From Codonopsis lanceolata (taxonomy: Eukaryota; Streptophyta; Magnoliopsida; Asterales; Campanulaceae), in the NCBI GenBank assembly GCA_013146195.2, contig CM028382.1:120851023-120915022 (forward strand): a DNA stretch of 64,000 nt, read 5' to 3'. This document shows positions 35,658 through 47,580 of this stretch, one piece after another (within the stretch, counting starts at the first letter, position 1; each line of letters starts with the position of its first letter). Below the pieces are notes generated by a model. The model searched no databases. It was not told where the DNA came from and was given only the letters and a program-made list of their open reading frames with translations. Position numbers and translations under genes: made by a program.

Positions 35658-35833
35658 TTTAACAATATTTCAAAATTTGTAACAAGATCGTACTCTTTTA
35701 ATCTATGTATTCGTTATTCGACATGACAATATGTTTGTATTTTCTTTTGTCAATGTATTGCTATCTATTTATTAAGTTTTATATTTTATGTTTTATATTT
35801 TTATTGTATTTAAACATCGCTTCTCAAGGAGCT

Positions 35834-37398
35834 ATGGCTCCTAAATCGGGTAAGAAGACCAGCCCTCTTGCTACGGCTGTTACCGGGACCCAGTCGGCCC
35901 CTTCTATAGCTATGTCCGATATCGGTTCAGAGATTGATGGTTCTGGCACCTCTATTCCACCTACTGATCCCACCATGATTCGTGGTTCTACTGATGACTC
36001 CGGTCACAAGTATTTGTTCATATGCGAAACATTCAGTCGATGAAAGTAACTATACATTTTAAATATTTTTCGGTTGCTTTTGTTTTATATACAATTCATT
36101 ATTTAAGTATCTTAAATTCCTATTTGTATAAATATTTCTTGCAGGTTTGTAGATCTGATCCTTCTCTCAGTAATTGGTTTGGGGAATATCTTATAGCGAA
36201 GACAACATTCCTTTGGCCCACTTATCGGTATTGTTGTATGCGAGATGATGAAAAGCGACCTATTGGAAGGCCTTTACTGAGTATAATGTTAATATATTTT
36301 TTTGTCGTTGGATTAATGTTAAAATGTTATCATTATATTGAAATTGTTTTGGTTAATATTATATTGTAGGAGGCATATACTTGAACTTATGAAGACAAGG
36401 TGGTGAAAGTTCTTTTCGAAAGTATATGCAAGAATCTCTACAAGGACTTCATCGCAACACAAAAAAAATTATTGGGATAAGGGTAGAAACCCCAAGTGCC
36501 CACTCTATATATTGATGAGGTGTGGGCACAATTTTGTGCTCATTGGGGGTCGGACAAGGCAATTGAAGCATCGAGCGAACCCAAGCGAAATAGGGCCAGC
36601 TCAACGGGGACATGTACCAAACACACGTCGGGGACAATTAACTTCACCGAGCATTACTCGCGTATGGTAAGAATGTTTAATGTCTATTAATGTTTAAACC
36701 TTTATAAATGTTGTATGTATAGTAGTTGGGTAGCCATGTTGATGCTATGAAATCCATGGTTTTAATTTAATGAAAGTTTTTTTGGAACAAACTAAAAAGC
36801 TACAATTATTTAGGAACGGAGGGATCATCTATTTTTTGGTTTCATATCTTTGTAAGAAAAAATAGAATGATATAAGTAAATCTATTACAACACGGAAGGA
36901 AATAGAAATGAGGAATCGATGAGTGTGAACACCTCAATTTTTTCAAAGTGCAAAATGAATGTAAGTCTTGAGTTTAAAATAGAGAGAATATTACTTATTA
37001 TAAAGCTGACCATTTCAAGATATTCAAGCAATAGGTATATTGTTGTTATCCTTGGATTTCTTGATAATTTTGGCATTGTGGGTTGTTTGAATTATTACCC
37101 AGGTAGTTTTTTTTTCCTTTCTGTTAAATCATGTTTTAATCATGTTAGATTGTTTGCTGATAGTTTTGCAATGTGGGTTCCTTAAATTTCACCCAGTTGG
37201 CTTAATCTTTTTGTTAAATCATGTTTTTATTTTGATAAATTGCTTGCTGATAGATCTGTCATTATTATTATAAATTTAGGGAATGTGGGTATTTAATGAT
37301 GTTTGTTGTGGGGGGTTGAGTTGTGTATGGGGATTTGTTGAATACTGGGAATGGTACTAAAAGCTAGTTCGGAATTGTGTGATTTTTAGGTTATTAAT

Positions 37399-37451
<53 letters not shown>

Positions 37452-38053
37452 TGCTATTATTTAGTTTAACTTATAGTAACTATAATGATTGTAGACTACG
37501 CAATTTGGCCCACACGTCTCCATTCCTGATGTGTTTGTCGGCACCCACACTACCCCCTGCCTCACCGATCAACCTCCTCAGTGGGTTGATCAAGTTGCAG
37601 AATCTACATATGTAAGTAATAATTCATTGAAGGAGTTGCTATTGAATATGAAAATTTGTATATATTGTGTATGTGATAATATTTGTTTGTTTTATTATGA
37701 CAGTCTGCATTTAATGCTAAAATAGCATTAGAGATTCGATGAGGGTCGTGTGGAGCAGACCTAGTTACGGTACCCCGCATGGAGCCAAGATGTTTGGAAT
37801 GACGTCACTCCGATGGAAGAAAGAAGAGGATCAAGGGTTTATGGGATGGGTGAGTATCTTTGGGCGTCTTCACGGTCGGCCGACTCAATCACATGTTGTT
37901 TCCAACCGTGACCAAAGTTCGAGAATTCAAACTCTAGAAGCCGAGCTCGCCAACATCAATCGAAACACAACGCTAGTTGCGCAACATCGAGAGAAAGCAA
38001 CGGCTAATGGAGCAGATGTTTGCACGAGATGCGGTGTCCTCAACAAGCTATAG
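35834..38053 (+). pseudogene. CACTA second gene, Ptta/En/Spm-type protein
   Basis: Starts MAPKSGKKTSPLATAV at 35834. Pieces in several frames follow, consistent with introns plus decay: ICKNLYKDFIATQKK near 36430, then LYIDEVWAQFCAHWGSD with KRNRASS and HTSGTINFTEH (36490-36660), then VFVGTHTTPC (37530) and a C-terminal stretch SSRIQTLEAELANINR that could form a coiled coil (ends 38053). The order fits the plant transposase Ptta/En/Spm family. Stops and frame changes remain unless spliced out, so I call it broken. Confidence 0.65.
37402..37449. repeat. (TA)n microsatellite in CACTA
   Basis: Uninterrupted TA tract between coding pieces, probably intronic. Confidence 0.9.
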
Positions 38054-38394
38054 TTGGTAGTCAGGCGTCCCCTTCATCCGCCACCCCTAGTTACATTAGA
38101 AATATTTTAACAAAATTCCCACCTCAGAATTTAGGAGACAATTAGTGATTTGACTATTAAAACTATGTGTAATATAACATTTACTATTTAACTTAGTGTT
38201 TTAAATTGTTATTTGAATTTGAAACTTTATGTAATAGCATAACATATTTATTGTTTAACTTTGTGTTTTAGTTTCGTAGTTTTTTGCATTGCAATTTAGT
38301 TTTAATTTGTTCATAAAATTTGTTATATCACGGTTTATGAAAAACAAGTGCAAGAAAAAATATTAAATAAAATTATTTTAAATTATTTTTTGAT

Positions 38395-38794
38395 ATCGGA
38401 CGGAATTTCCGTCGCTAACTATCGATGGAAAGTTCGTCGGTAATCCACCGTCGGTATATAGCGACGGAATGTTTGTCGTTAAAGATAAATAATAAATATT
38501 ATTTCAATTCAAATCGGCGACGGAATGTCCGTTACTAAACACGACATATTTTTCGACTTAGCAATTTGTCGTTACTAACAGCGGCGGAAGTTGTAAGTGC
38601 GGAAATTAGCGCGGAAAATTGTCATTTGAACAACGAAATTTTTGTTCCGTCGGTGAGCAATGACGGAAAATGTTCCGTCGCCGATTAGCGACAAACTTTA
38701 GTGACGGTCAAGCGGCGAAAATATTCCATCGCTAGAGTGTAATCAGCGACGGAATCGTATTTTAGCGACGGAAATTTCCGTCGCTAATGACCGA
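38395..38794. repeat. CACTA subterminal repeats
   Basis: At least ten copies of GCGACGGAA or its complement TTCCGTCGC in both orientations, typical transposase-binding repeats near CACTA ends. Confidence 0.9.
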
Positions 38795-38807
38795 TTTTCT
38801 AGTAGTG

Positions 38808-40553
38808 TCCCGTGCGGCGATCCATAGCGACACGAATCTCACAATTCGTGAAGGCGTGCATTGTCCTACGACATAAAAATCAAACCAAATAGTGCTAGCT
38901 GAACTTAATGCAATGCACAAGTAGATATTTACTCGTCAAGACCAAATAAGGATCGAATTCGACAAAAGCGAACTCGAGCGACCAAGTAGGGTATTCATCT
39001 CTACTATAAATCATGTCAAGGCAATTAATTGCTCATAACCAAATAATCACAACGAACTTAATTGCACATAAGTAACTCAACTTAGAATTGAGTAAACCCG
39101 ACCAAATAGTGTCCAAACTTCGTAGGGATTAAAAGTAGTGTTTAACATGTTCCAAACTTCCCTAGAGTCGACTCCGTTGAGTCTTTACTACACATTCCCA
39201 ATTTTAAAGAATAGAAGCTATGTGCTTCATAAACCATCATAGGTTCGTTACTAAGTCCATTTAAGTTATAAACTATCCATGGGACTACAATGTAGTCCAT
39301 AAACAATATATATTCCAATTAAAGGCTAGAACACATTTCAACATAACAACATACCAAGTAAGCCCTAACTAGATACTTTCACATAGCACCATTTCAAGCA
39401 ACACATATAAAGAATGCTTCTAGCATGTTCATAATCCTAATTATACATGATGAGAGGGTATAACAATCTTTCATAATCATAAAATCATCCAACACATGCT
39501 CCTACTAAGTTCACATTTCCAAATCACAAGATGAAGGCATATAAAGCAAGCATGTGTACCCATTGACCTCAAAAATCATAGGTTTTGTTTCCTTAGGATC
39601 AATGAGTACTAAAACAAAAAAGAAGAAGACTAACTTATTTGTAAACTACAAACAAGAAACCAAATGAGAAGATTAATCGGTTGGAAATGCTCTACTCTTC
39701 AAGCTCTTCACTTTTATGGAGGTTGTTTGAGCAATGGAGGAAGGAACCATGGAGGATCAAGGAAGAAGCTTCAAGAACTCATGGGGGAGCTTTGGAGATG
39801 AAGAATCCCGTTTTTGGAGAGTGAGGGAGGGAAAATGAGGTCAAACATCTGATTTGTGGTGTTTAAGGGTAGGAAAAGTTAGTAGGACAAGTGTCACTAT
39901 CATGTGGTCCTTATAAAATTTGATTTGGGCTCATTTAATCCCCTAATGCACACACTAAAACCCACTTAAAACAAGTTAATAATGTTAGGTTATAAGTAAT
40001 GAGGGTTAGGGAGGTTTAGGTGAGGTTTATGAAGGGTTTGGATGGGGTTTGAAGGCACAAATTAGTCAAGCAGTCAAAAGCGAGCAACCCGGCCTCGGGG
40101 GACCATGCGGTGGCATGGCCCCAAAGCATGCGGATCGTATGCTAGCAGAGATCTCAACAGCCAATTTTCTGGTTACCTTGCGAAGGCAAGGCCATTTCAC
40201 CTTGCGGCCGCAAGCCCGACAGACCCAAAATGGCTTGAAAAACAACCTAAAAGACCCCCAAACACTTAGCCAAATCAATGAGGCTTTAAACCTCAATAAA
40301 AATGAGTCTAAAACTCACCACAAACACTCTGAAACATCACCCGAACAATCCGAAAGAAGGAGGGAAAGAAGGAGAACTAAATGAGCGATTCAACCGACGA
40401 AACATGCAAATGAGATTCTAAGCATATTAAGAGTATTATGAATGACTTATAAATTATTCTAAAACATATTTAGACTAAGTAAACATGCTTACAAACATTA
40501 TAAATGCATGAAGGCAAGCACACAATGATTATGCAAGAATCCGGGGTGTTACA
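38808..40553 (-). mobile_element. Ty3/gypsy-like LTR, cut by the CACTA element
   Basis: On the minus strand it begins TGTAACACCCCGGATTC at 40553. Its other end abuts the CACTA terminus after TCGCCGCACGGGA, with no CA end, so it looks interrupted. It shares CGTGCGG and the arrangement of cytosolic-looking AT-rich blocks with 7705-11440. The frame at 40049-40384 lies inside it and has no family features. Confidence 0.65.
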
Positions 40554-41259
40554 TAAACCTTTAAGATCCACCATTGACCAACTCGACTAGCCAATTTTTA
40601 TGATTTTCATTAATAGGTTTAGTTATTAACCCGCAGATTTCTAAATGGGATTCTGTCTTACGGATCCTAGATCCGTAAGACGATCCTACACAAGTCTTTG
40701 CCTTTTCAAATTATTGTCATCTTTGATATGATACACTGTTTAAAAAATAATAATTGACTATATTATAAATATTGGTGAAATGTATGGCCATAACTAAAGT
40801 ATGTGGAAAAAGAAAGGATAATGTAGTATAAGTGATTTCTTAAAAGAGAAAGTTTTGAAAGAAGACTATTAATTTAGAAAGAATGAAAAATGAAAGAAAG
40901 ACGATAATTTGAAAATGGTGAGAGTAATATTTAAATTCCAACTTTATAAGCTAAAGTTTGTTATTTGACTAATTTCATCAAAAGTAGATTATAAGTTTTT
41001 GACTAATTTAGTTTTTGAAACATTACCGGGGTTTAGTAATAATCTCTTTGAAGGTCAACGCCGAAGTTCCCACTTTCTATAAGAAGTGAGTAAGTGAGCT
41101 TTGGGTTCGTTTAGTTTGACTTACTAAGCATGCAAACAACTATTCAAGCTAAAACGACGTCCAATTATTCAAAATAAAAATATTATGTTTACAATTATTT
41201 CTTCAACGTTTGTTACAGTTTGTTACAGTTAAATTTTGAAGAAGGTCAAATGTGTGTGG
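40554..41259. other. Intergenic
   Basis: Contains the perfect hairpin at 40655-40681 and AT-rich DNA that resembles MITE interiors. No gene seen. Confidence 0.4.
40655..40681. repeat. Perfect 12-bp hairpin
   Basis: GTCTTACGGATC, loop CTA, GATCCGTAAGAC. Confidence 0.9.
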
Positions 41260-41267
41260 AAAATAAC

Positions 41268-41873
41268 TAAGGGTGTAAGTGGTTCAGTTTGGTTTGGGTT
41301 ATGCCAAAACCACAAACCGAACCGCCTCCTAGTGGTTCCAAAAATCTCAAACCAAACCGAACCGAACCGAGTAAGACTTGGAACCGAACCGAACCGAACC
41401 ACTCGGTTTGGTTTGGTTTGGTTCGGTTTTGTGGTTTATATAGATTATTTTTAATGAAATTAACCAACATTAAAAATAACAATGAAAATACGATTTTAAT
41501 TTGGAATTAACATCAAAATTAGGAAATAACCTACTAACAGCAAATTATCATAGAAAATTTAAAATAAACACAAACAATTGAAGAAATAATAGTTCTCCAA
41601 CAATCAAGATTTTGTTTGGTTTAATATCTGTATATATATATATATATGTAATATAATATATATTATATAATAAATAATTAATTAAATAAAAATATATTGG
41701 GTGGTTTGGTTCGGTTCGTTTTGGTTTGGTTCGACACCAAAAACCGTGAACCAAACCGAACCGCGTAGTTTTCCAATTTTTGAAACCGAAACCGAACCAT
41801 CTTCGATCAAAACCGAACAAAACCGACTGGTTTGGTTTGGTTTGTTCGATTGATGGTTCCGATTACACCCCTA
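41268..41873. mobile_element. hAT-type MITE with 8-bp target duplication
   Basis: 606 bp with ends TAAGGGTGTAA and TTACACCCCTA, flanked by AAAATAAC on both sides (41260-41267, 41874-41881). An 8-bp duplication is the hAT signature. The interior is filled with GGTTTGGTTCGG and its complement, so each end folds on itself. Non-coding. A relative is at 63459. Confidence 0.9.
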
Positions 41874-42031
41874 AAAATAACGATAACTTTGTCCTCACTA
41901 AGACATAGTTGTAACAATAGTTGTAAAAGTAGTAGTAAACCTAACATTGTTGTTAATATATTTCTATTTTACATACTCTCTTCGTTTCGGACAAAGAGTT
42001 CACTATTTAACTTTTGAGATATTTAATTTAA

Positions 42032-43291
42032 GGAATAATTTCATTTTTTGTACCCCAAATAAGGCTCAATTTCACAGTTGGTACCCTTGTTTCCTTGGTC
42101 ATCAAAGTTCATCATTACAGTTTGTGGCTTTCATCAAAAATGATATTTTCGTCTCTTAACCGTAAAACTTTAGCGTAAACCTAGTTATAAATTGGCAATA
42201 GTTGAGAGATATGGGTTGACTCTACATTTTCCAATTTCGTCCTCGTTTACGCCCTAATTTGTCATCCAATTCTTTCCACCTTCTCATTCTAGCCGTAATT
42301 TCGTACCAACTTTCAAGTGTGTTCTCTCTAAATGATTCAATTTTTATAAGAGTGTCACGAATAGAGTTGATTATGAAACATCAATCTCACGAGATCCCTT
42401 AGAAAAAGAATTATTGATTCCCTGCGAACAAAATAAGAAGCGACGATCTCCCAAATGAAGATTTAGAAATGAAATAAGTAATGGAGATTCTTATTCAACA
42501 GTAAGTAGATTCGCCTAGATCTCTTCCTTCACTCGAAGAGAAAAAACTGACAATTCTCTCTATAAATAATTCTATTTGATCAACCAAAGCATGCATCACA
42601 TATTCAACAAAACAAGAGTAAAATTGTTATACTGATAAATAAGTATTGGAAGGGCCAGAGATGGTATGGAATGTGATTGTTGTCGGGTCGTTGTCGATGG
42701 TCTGGACCTTGGTGCTTGGATCTGGTCGGATGTAGCAGAAGAAGTGGCCTAAACTTTCATCTAATGGGTCGGAGAGGTAGACGACGATGTCATGGTTGTG
42801 ACATTGGTGGGGGATTTCTCCTGCAAACCATAGCTGTAATTTTCCGATGTCGTTTCCTATGTAGAGCTAGAACCTAAAAATAGAGAGATATGGAAGGTTG
42901 GAGTAGAGGGAGAAAGTGGGGGTGGAAATGAGGGAGAAACGCGAAGAGATAGAATGAAAGGGGTGGGAGATTTTTTAATTTGAAATTTAATATCGATTAG
43001 GGAGTGGGCTACTGTTGGGGGAGTTAACAAGTTTATTGTTTTTAGTATGTGAGACTATGAGAGAGAATGAAAGATGGGTTTCATATTAATGGAAATCATG
43101 TATTCAACAAAATAAGTCGGTTGGTAACCTGTGATAGCAGGTTTACCGTTAGAGTTTCATAGCCAAGAAATGAAAAGTATTATATTTATTTGATGAAAAT
43201 TACAATCGTTTGTGAAGAACTTTAATGATGTAGTAGGGGTATCAAATGAGAAATTGGATCTTACTTGGGGTATCAAGAGTGAAATTATCCC
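42032..43291. mobile_element. Non-autonomous MULE with 9-bp target duplication
   Basis: 1260 bp flanked by TTAATTTAA at 42023-42031 and 43292-43300. Terminal inverted repeats of about 55 bp match imperfectly, beginning GGAATAATTTCA and, from the other side, GGGATAATTTCA. A 9-bp duplication with long inverted ends is the Mutator-like signature. No transposase; the interior contains the frame at 42627-42866. Confidence 0.85.
42627..42866 (-). pseudogene. Coding-like segment inside the MULE (captured gene?)
   Basis: An open minus-strand frame of 79 codons without an ATG start reads IGNDIGKLQLWFAGE, then HDIVVYLSDPLDES, FFCYIRPDPSTKV and TITFHTISGPSN, ending at TAA. A pyrimidine tract and TTTTTAG lie just upstream, as at a splice acceptor. 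Composition is much less AT-biased than the surrounding element. I do not recognise the protein. A fragment of a host gene carried by a Pack-MULE is the simplest reading, and chance cannot be excluded. Confidence 0.4.
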
Positions 43292-43705
43292 TTAATTTAA
43301 AAGTTCAATTTCAAAAACTGTCTCGTAAGTATCATTGTATTACTGATAAACTATTAAAAATGTCATTTTTTTTTTAAAAAAAGTTATACTTTTAAACTTG
43401 AACTCTTTGTTCGGACCGAATTAAAGGAGTGTTTACTAAATCTCAACAACAATGTTAGATTTCCAACTACTTCTACAACTATTGTCAAACTTTTTAAGAA
43501 AAAATGACACTTTTAGTAGCTCATTAGTAATAAAATAACACTTTTAAACCATAATTTTTTTAATTGGTCTCTATAAGTAAAACGTTCAAAATGAAATAGT
43601 AGACTTTTCGTCCGGAACAAAGAGAGTATTTAAAATAGAAATATAATAATTATGTCCATTTTGATTACCGTAAATGTTGGGAATGGTTTGTGCTTTTTAA
43701 AAATG

Positions 43706-44450
43706 TTAGAGCATCCCCATTGTGACATTGTATAATATTTTTATACATCTTCTCAGCTGGGTCCCACTGCCACCTACACATTTTTATTTTCTTACCTACT
43801 GCTCCGGACCTATATATAAGTAAAACTAACCGATTTCACAAAGATTAAGAAAGTAAGTTAAATTAGTTAAATTGTCTTGATTTTATATAAAACAAAAGTA
43901 TACTTACTAAAATACCCTTAAGTATCACACTCAAAACTGATGATAATTAATGCAATATTAACTCATTGTCATCAATTCATTATAGCTATTTTTATAATTA
44001 GTGGTTCTTTGTGTATAGAGAATGTGAACACATCTTGAAAAACAAAATAATTAACAAGGGGTATTTTTGGTACCAAACTTTTTAGAAGTTGTGAGTAGAG
44101 TTTAATATGGTGATTTTTGTTTATATTTAAGTCCACCAAAATTTGGTATTTTTTGCTTATATATAGGTATGGAGGGAGCATTTAAGAATATATTTTCTCA
44201 TTGTATAATCTTCTTACACATTTTTTTATTAAAAAAATATTAAATTTAACACTAACCCACATAAATACAACCCCCCCCACACACACACACATCCCAAGAG
44301 GCAGCCGCCCCCCTCTCTCCCACAATACATCTTCTTATTTAAGGAATAATTTTCTCTCTTATTTGTCAAAATAGGAAGATGAACAATGGGAGAAAATTGG
44401 CATCTTCCTAATTGGAAGATGGTTAAAATCATACAATGGTGATGCCCTAA
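43706..44450. mobile_element. MITE with GAGCATCCCCATTG-type ends
   Basis: Left end TTAGAGCATCCCCATTG, right end reverse complement TTAGGGCATCACCATTG, about 745 bp. Non-coding, with a (CA)n tract near 44278-44292. PIF/Harbinger or MULE origin cannot be settled from the ends. Confidence 0.7.
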
Positions 44451-44485
44451 TAATCATATAACAATACCATCAAGTAAGACATGAA

Positions 44486-44565
44486 GACAGTTTGGCCGAG
44501 TGGTCTAAGGCGCTAGATTTAGGCTCTGGTCCGAAAGGGCGTGGTTTCAAATCCCACAGCTGTCA
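44486..44565 (+). tRNA. tRNA-Leu (anticodon TAG)
   Basis: 80 nt, starting GACAGTTTGGCCGAGTGG. The acceptor stem GACAGTT pairs with AGCTGTC (one G-U), and the A box is TGGCCGAGTGG. The anticodon loop TTTAGGC gives TAG, reading CUA Leu codons. The long variable arm of class II tRNAs is present and the T arm reads GTGGTTTCAAATCCCAC. The anticodon stem has one G-U pair (CTAGA/TCTGG) and the T stem one mismatch (T where G is usual), so it may be slightly decayed. No good T-run terminator directly follows. Confidence 0.88.
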
Positions 44566-45515
44566 TTAGTTGATAATTGTTTAAGAAAATAATTTATTTT
44601 GTGTTTTGATTTACAAAAACAACTACAATATTCAATATACTTGAAATTACAATATTTATATTGCATTTAACAAGCTTCATTCCATTTGTTTATTACCTAT
44701 AACATGTTTGTTTCAAATCTTCAATTTGAAGATTTTTTTTTAGCCTTCCTTGTAGGAAGGAATAGTGGATTTTTGAATCAGCATTATTAGAGAGATGCGT
44801 TGTTGCAGATTTTTTTAATCACACGAAATTAGCATGATATTCTGCATTGATTAATCAACAATCTTCTTCTCTCATCCTTGTCATAATACAAGCCATTCTA
44901 ATTTCTAGGAAAAAAAAATACCGTGATGATCTTGATTTCATAGTAGAAGGGAAAAAGCACAAAAAGCAATCGTAACACGATCCTCGTCTTGATAATGGAA
45001 CTTGCTACATGAAATCTCATACTCATGGATGCATAAACTCAAGCTCAAACAAATTGATGAAATTTTCTTCTCCTCACCAACTTTAATCAGTTGGCCCTTC
45101 TATGCCTAGCTCATCCAAATGATGTTGGGTTGTAAATATTTTGAGGGTAGAACTCCACAACCTGGCTAAACTATTTGAATATGCAAGTTAAGTACCATCC
45201 CGTTATCTTAACGGTCACTACTATTTAAAAGTACACTATATTGAAAGTGCAAGACTAGAAACAAAAGAGGAAAAAAAATAACGGAGAGAGATCAGAAGAA
45301 GTGTACAGCAAGACACAATAATGAAAGAAAGACCAACCTTAACTTGGTGGTATATTTTTTTATACATTTATAACATATTATAGTGTATAACAAAACAAAT
45401 GTTTTGACCAATTTGCTGTAATTATGTACATGAATAAAGCTTACATAAAATTCAAATAATCACATGGGTAATTGAAAGGAAGCTACAATATACTGCCAAT
45501 GTTTATTTGCTAACA
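44566..45515 (-). mobile_element. Probable 3' LTR of a copia fragment and flank
   Basis: On the minus strand TGTTAGCAAATAAAC starts at 45515 right after the purine tract GCGGGAGGC that follows pol. The other LTR end was not found, so the stretch towards the tRNA is unassigned intergenic DNA. Confidence 0.5.
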
Positions 45516-45529
45516 GCCTCCCGCAAACG

Positions 45530-46386
45530 ATGCGAAACATGTTGGAGCTGCAGTTTGGAAGCAAGCAAACTCAAGTGAGGCTAAGCAAGAGCCTTAGTAA
45601 AGATGTCCGCCAACTGGTCTTTGATAAAAACATAGGATGACCAAAGAAAACCACGCTATTGTAATTCCCGAACGAAATGATAATCCATCTCTATATGGCG
45701 GGTACGGGCATGTAAGACATGATTCTTGGACATGTGGATGGCGGAGTTATTATCACAGTATAAACGTGGAGTATGTACGAAAATACCCAATTCTCGGTAA
45801 AGAAAGGAGAACCAACGAAGTTCCAAAGTTGTGATAGCGAGGGCGCGATATTCGGCCTCACTACTAGACGAGCAATGGTGGATTGCTTCTTGACAGTACA
45901 TGTTACAATGTTGGGGCCAACAAATACACAAGCACCGGTAATCGAGCGACGATCATTAAGATCACCCGCCCAATCGGCATCAGAATAAGAAGGTAACGAT
46001 GTATCCGAAGACACGTGATAAGTCAGACCGAGAAATATTGTACCCTTAGCAAAATGGAGTATGCGCTTGACAGCCTGCAAGTGGGAGGTACGAGGATGAT
46101 GCATGTATTGGCATACCTGATTTACCGTGAAAGAGATATCAGGATGGGTAAGAATCAGATATTGAAGGCCACCGACCGTGATGCGATATAGTGTGGCATC
46201 TTGAAGCAGATTGCCCAAAGAACTTGTTAAGTGAGAACCAGGTAGCATTGGTGTGGATACTGGCTTACAATTTTCCATTTGAATTTTTTTGAGTAAATTA
46301 GTCGCATAACGGGATTGGCTTAAAGTCAAGAGTGTGGGAGAGCGAGATGCCTCAATTCCAAGAAAGAAGCCAAGATTACCCAACAA
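45530..46386 (-). pseudogene. Copia pol fragment: RT end and RNase H
   Basis: The minus strand encodes LGNLGFFLGIEASRS, then SQSRYATNLLKKI, CKPVSTPM, QYLILTHPDISFTVNQVCQYM and YSDADWAGDLNDRRS. A one-base frameshift falls after KKQSTIAR. The other frame continues SSSEAEYRALA, LYCDNNSAIH, RTRHIEMDYHFVRE and DQLADIFTKAL. Gag, protease, integrase and the catalytic YVDD of RT are missing, so this is a 5'-truncated element. Confidence 0.88.
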
Positions 46387-46783
46387 TGATCAACAGTCCA
46401 ATCTAAATACAGCTCGCGTGGTGGTTCGGTTAAATATGGTTTGGTTTGACACGACTCGAAAGACTCTATGAGATGATATATTGTAAAGCTGGATAAATTA
46501 CTTATGTCTAAATATCAAGTAAAAAGGAAAATTTGTAATAATTCATTGTTTCATATAAAGGAATGGGATAAAGAAAACATAGTAAGACCATATACAAATG
46601 CAAATTGACTCTATATTGTTATTAATTTCTTAAATATATAAAGTTGTATTTAGAGGAGTTGAGATTTGTTTTACATATATCATATATTAATGAAAATAGA
46701 TTTCGGTTACCATTTAAATATTTATTTGTAATATGACTATTCTCATTTTTATAATTATATTGATTGTGTTATCTTTGTAAATA
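46387..46783. other. Intergenic between two copia fragments
   Basis: AT-rich, no gene or element end recognised. Confidence 0.4.
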
Positions 46784-47523
46784 TTAATTCAGTAATTCAG
46801 AAGAGACACCAACAGCAGTAGGCATAACAATGTTTTTCACAATAGGAGTAGAAGATGATGCCCCTTTGCCCTTTTGTTTGATTTGATCATTAAGGTTTAA
46901 TTCAAAGTTTTGAAGGATACCAGTCAATCTTTCAAAACCATTTTGTCAATATCATGTGCTTCTTCTATAGCACATATTTTGACATTAAATCTTTCAGGCA
47001 AAGTTCGCATCATCTTGCTAACAAGACGATCATTGGTGATAGGATCACCCAAAGCAAGAGCAGAGTTAGACATGTCAAGAAGCCTACCATAATACGACAT
47101 GATACCCTCAGATTCATTCATTCTTGTGTTTTCAAACTGTGTGGTGAGCAATCTTAATTTAGAAGCACGAACACTGACAGGTCCTTCACACAAAGTTTGA
47201 ATGGCCTCCCAAACATCTTTTGCAGACTCATAGTTAGCTATAACCCTAATGGTGTTAGCATCTAGGGTTTTGTATATAGCAGACAAGACTTTAGAATTAA
47301 AAGAAGCAGTATTCCTATCTTCATTAGACCAATCAGATCCTTTAGTGATCTTAACATCACCATCACTATCAATTGTTTTAGGAGGACTCCAACCATTCAG
47401 AATAGCAAGCCATGCTCTTTCATCAATTGATTTGATGAAGATACGCATCTTGACTTTCCAAATAGAATAATTTGCATTAGTCAAAGTTGGAGAACGAACA
47501 ACATTCTCATACTGAGAATCCAT
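46784..47523 (-). pseudogene. SIRE-like copia gag
   Basis: Starts MDSQYENVVRSPTLTNANYS at 47523, with the gag core WKVKMRIFIKSIDERAWLAI, then YESAKDVWEAIQTLCEG, SKLRLLTTQFENTRM and LVSKMMRTLPERFNVK. A single-base deletion after DKMVLKD produces a TGA. Shifting the frame restores LTGILQNFELNLND and continues to VGVSSELLN and a stop at 46784-46786. Pol does not follow. The primer site and LTR lie upstream in correct order. Confidence 0.88.
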
Positions 47524-47580
47524 CACGGCTATTACCAAAATCAACTCTTAGTGATGTCAAGAGAAGGCTCTGATACCAAT

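Larger units (their letters stand above)
34132..38807 (+). mobile_element. CACTA (En/Spm) transposon, 5' end missing
   Basis: The 3' terminus reads TTTTCTAGTAGTG at 38795-38807, the reverse complement of CACTACTAGAAAA. It is preceded by about 400 bp of subterminal repeats and by two protein regions of the superfamily in the usual order: TNP2-type transposase end, then a Ptta/En/Spm-type protein. No CACTACTAG start is visible upstream, where the gap lies. Confidence 0.88.
41975..43432. mobile_element. Stowaway-like element interrupted by a MULE
   Basis: The left end TACTCTCTTCGTTTCGGAC with CAAAGAGTTCA pairs with TGAACTCTTTGTTCGGACC and AGGAGTGT at the right. A further inverted copy of the left end and its flank lies at 43443-43632, so the area is a mirrored cluster. 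Confidence 0.6.

Noticed and set aside
40049..40384. 111-codon charged frame
   Set aside because: Lies in an LTR, low complexity, no homologous frame in the related LTR.
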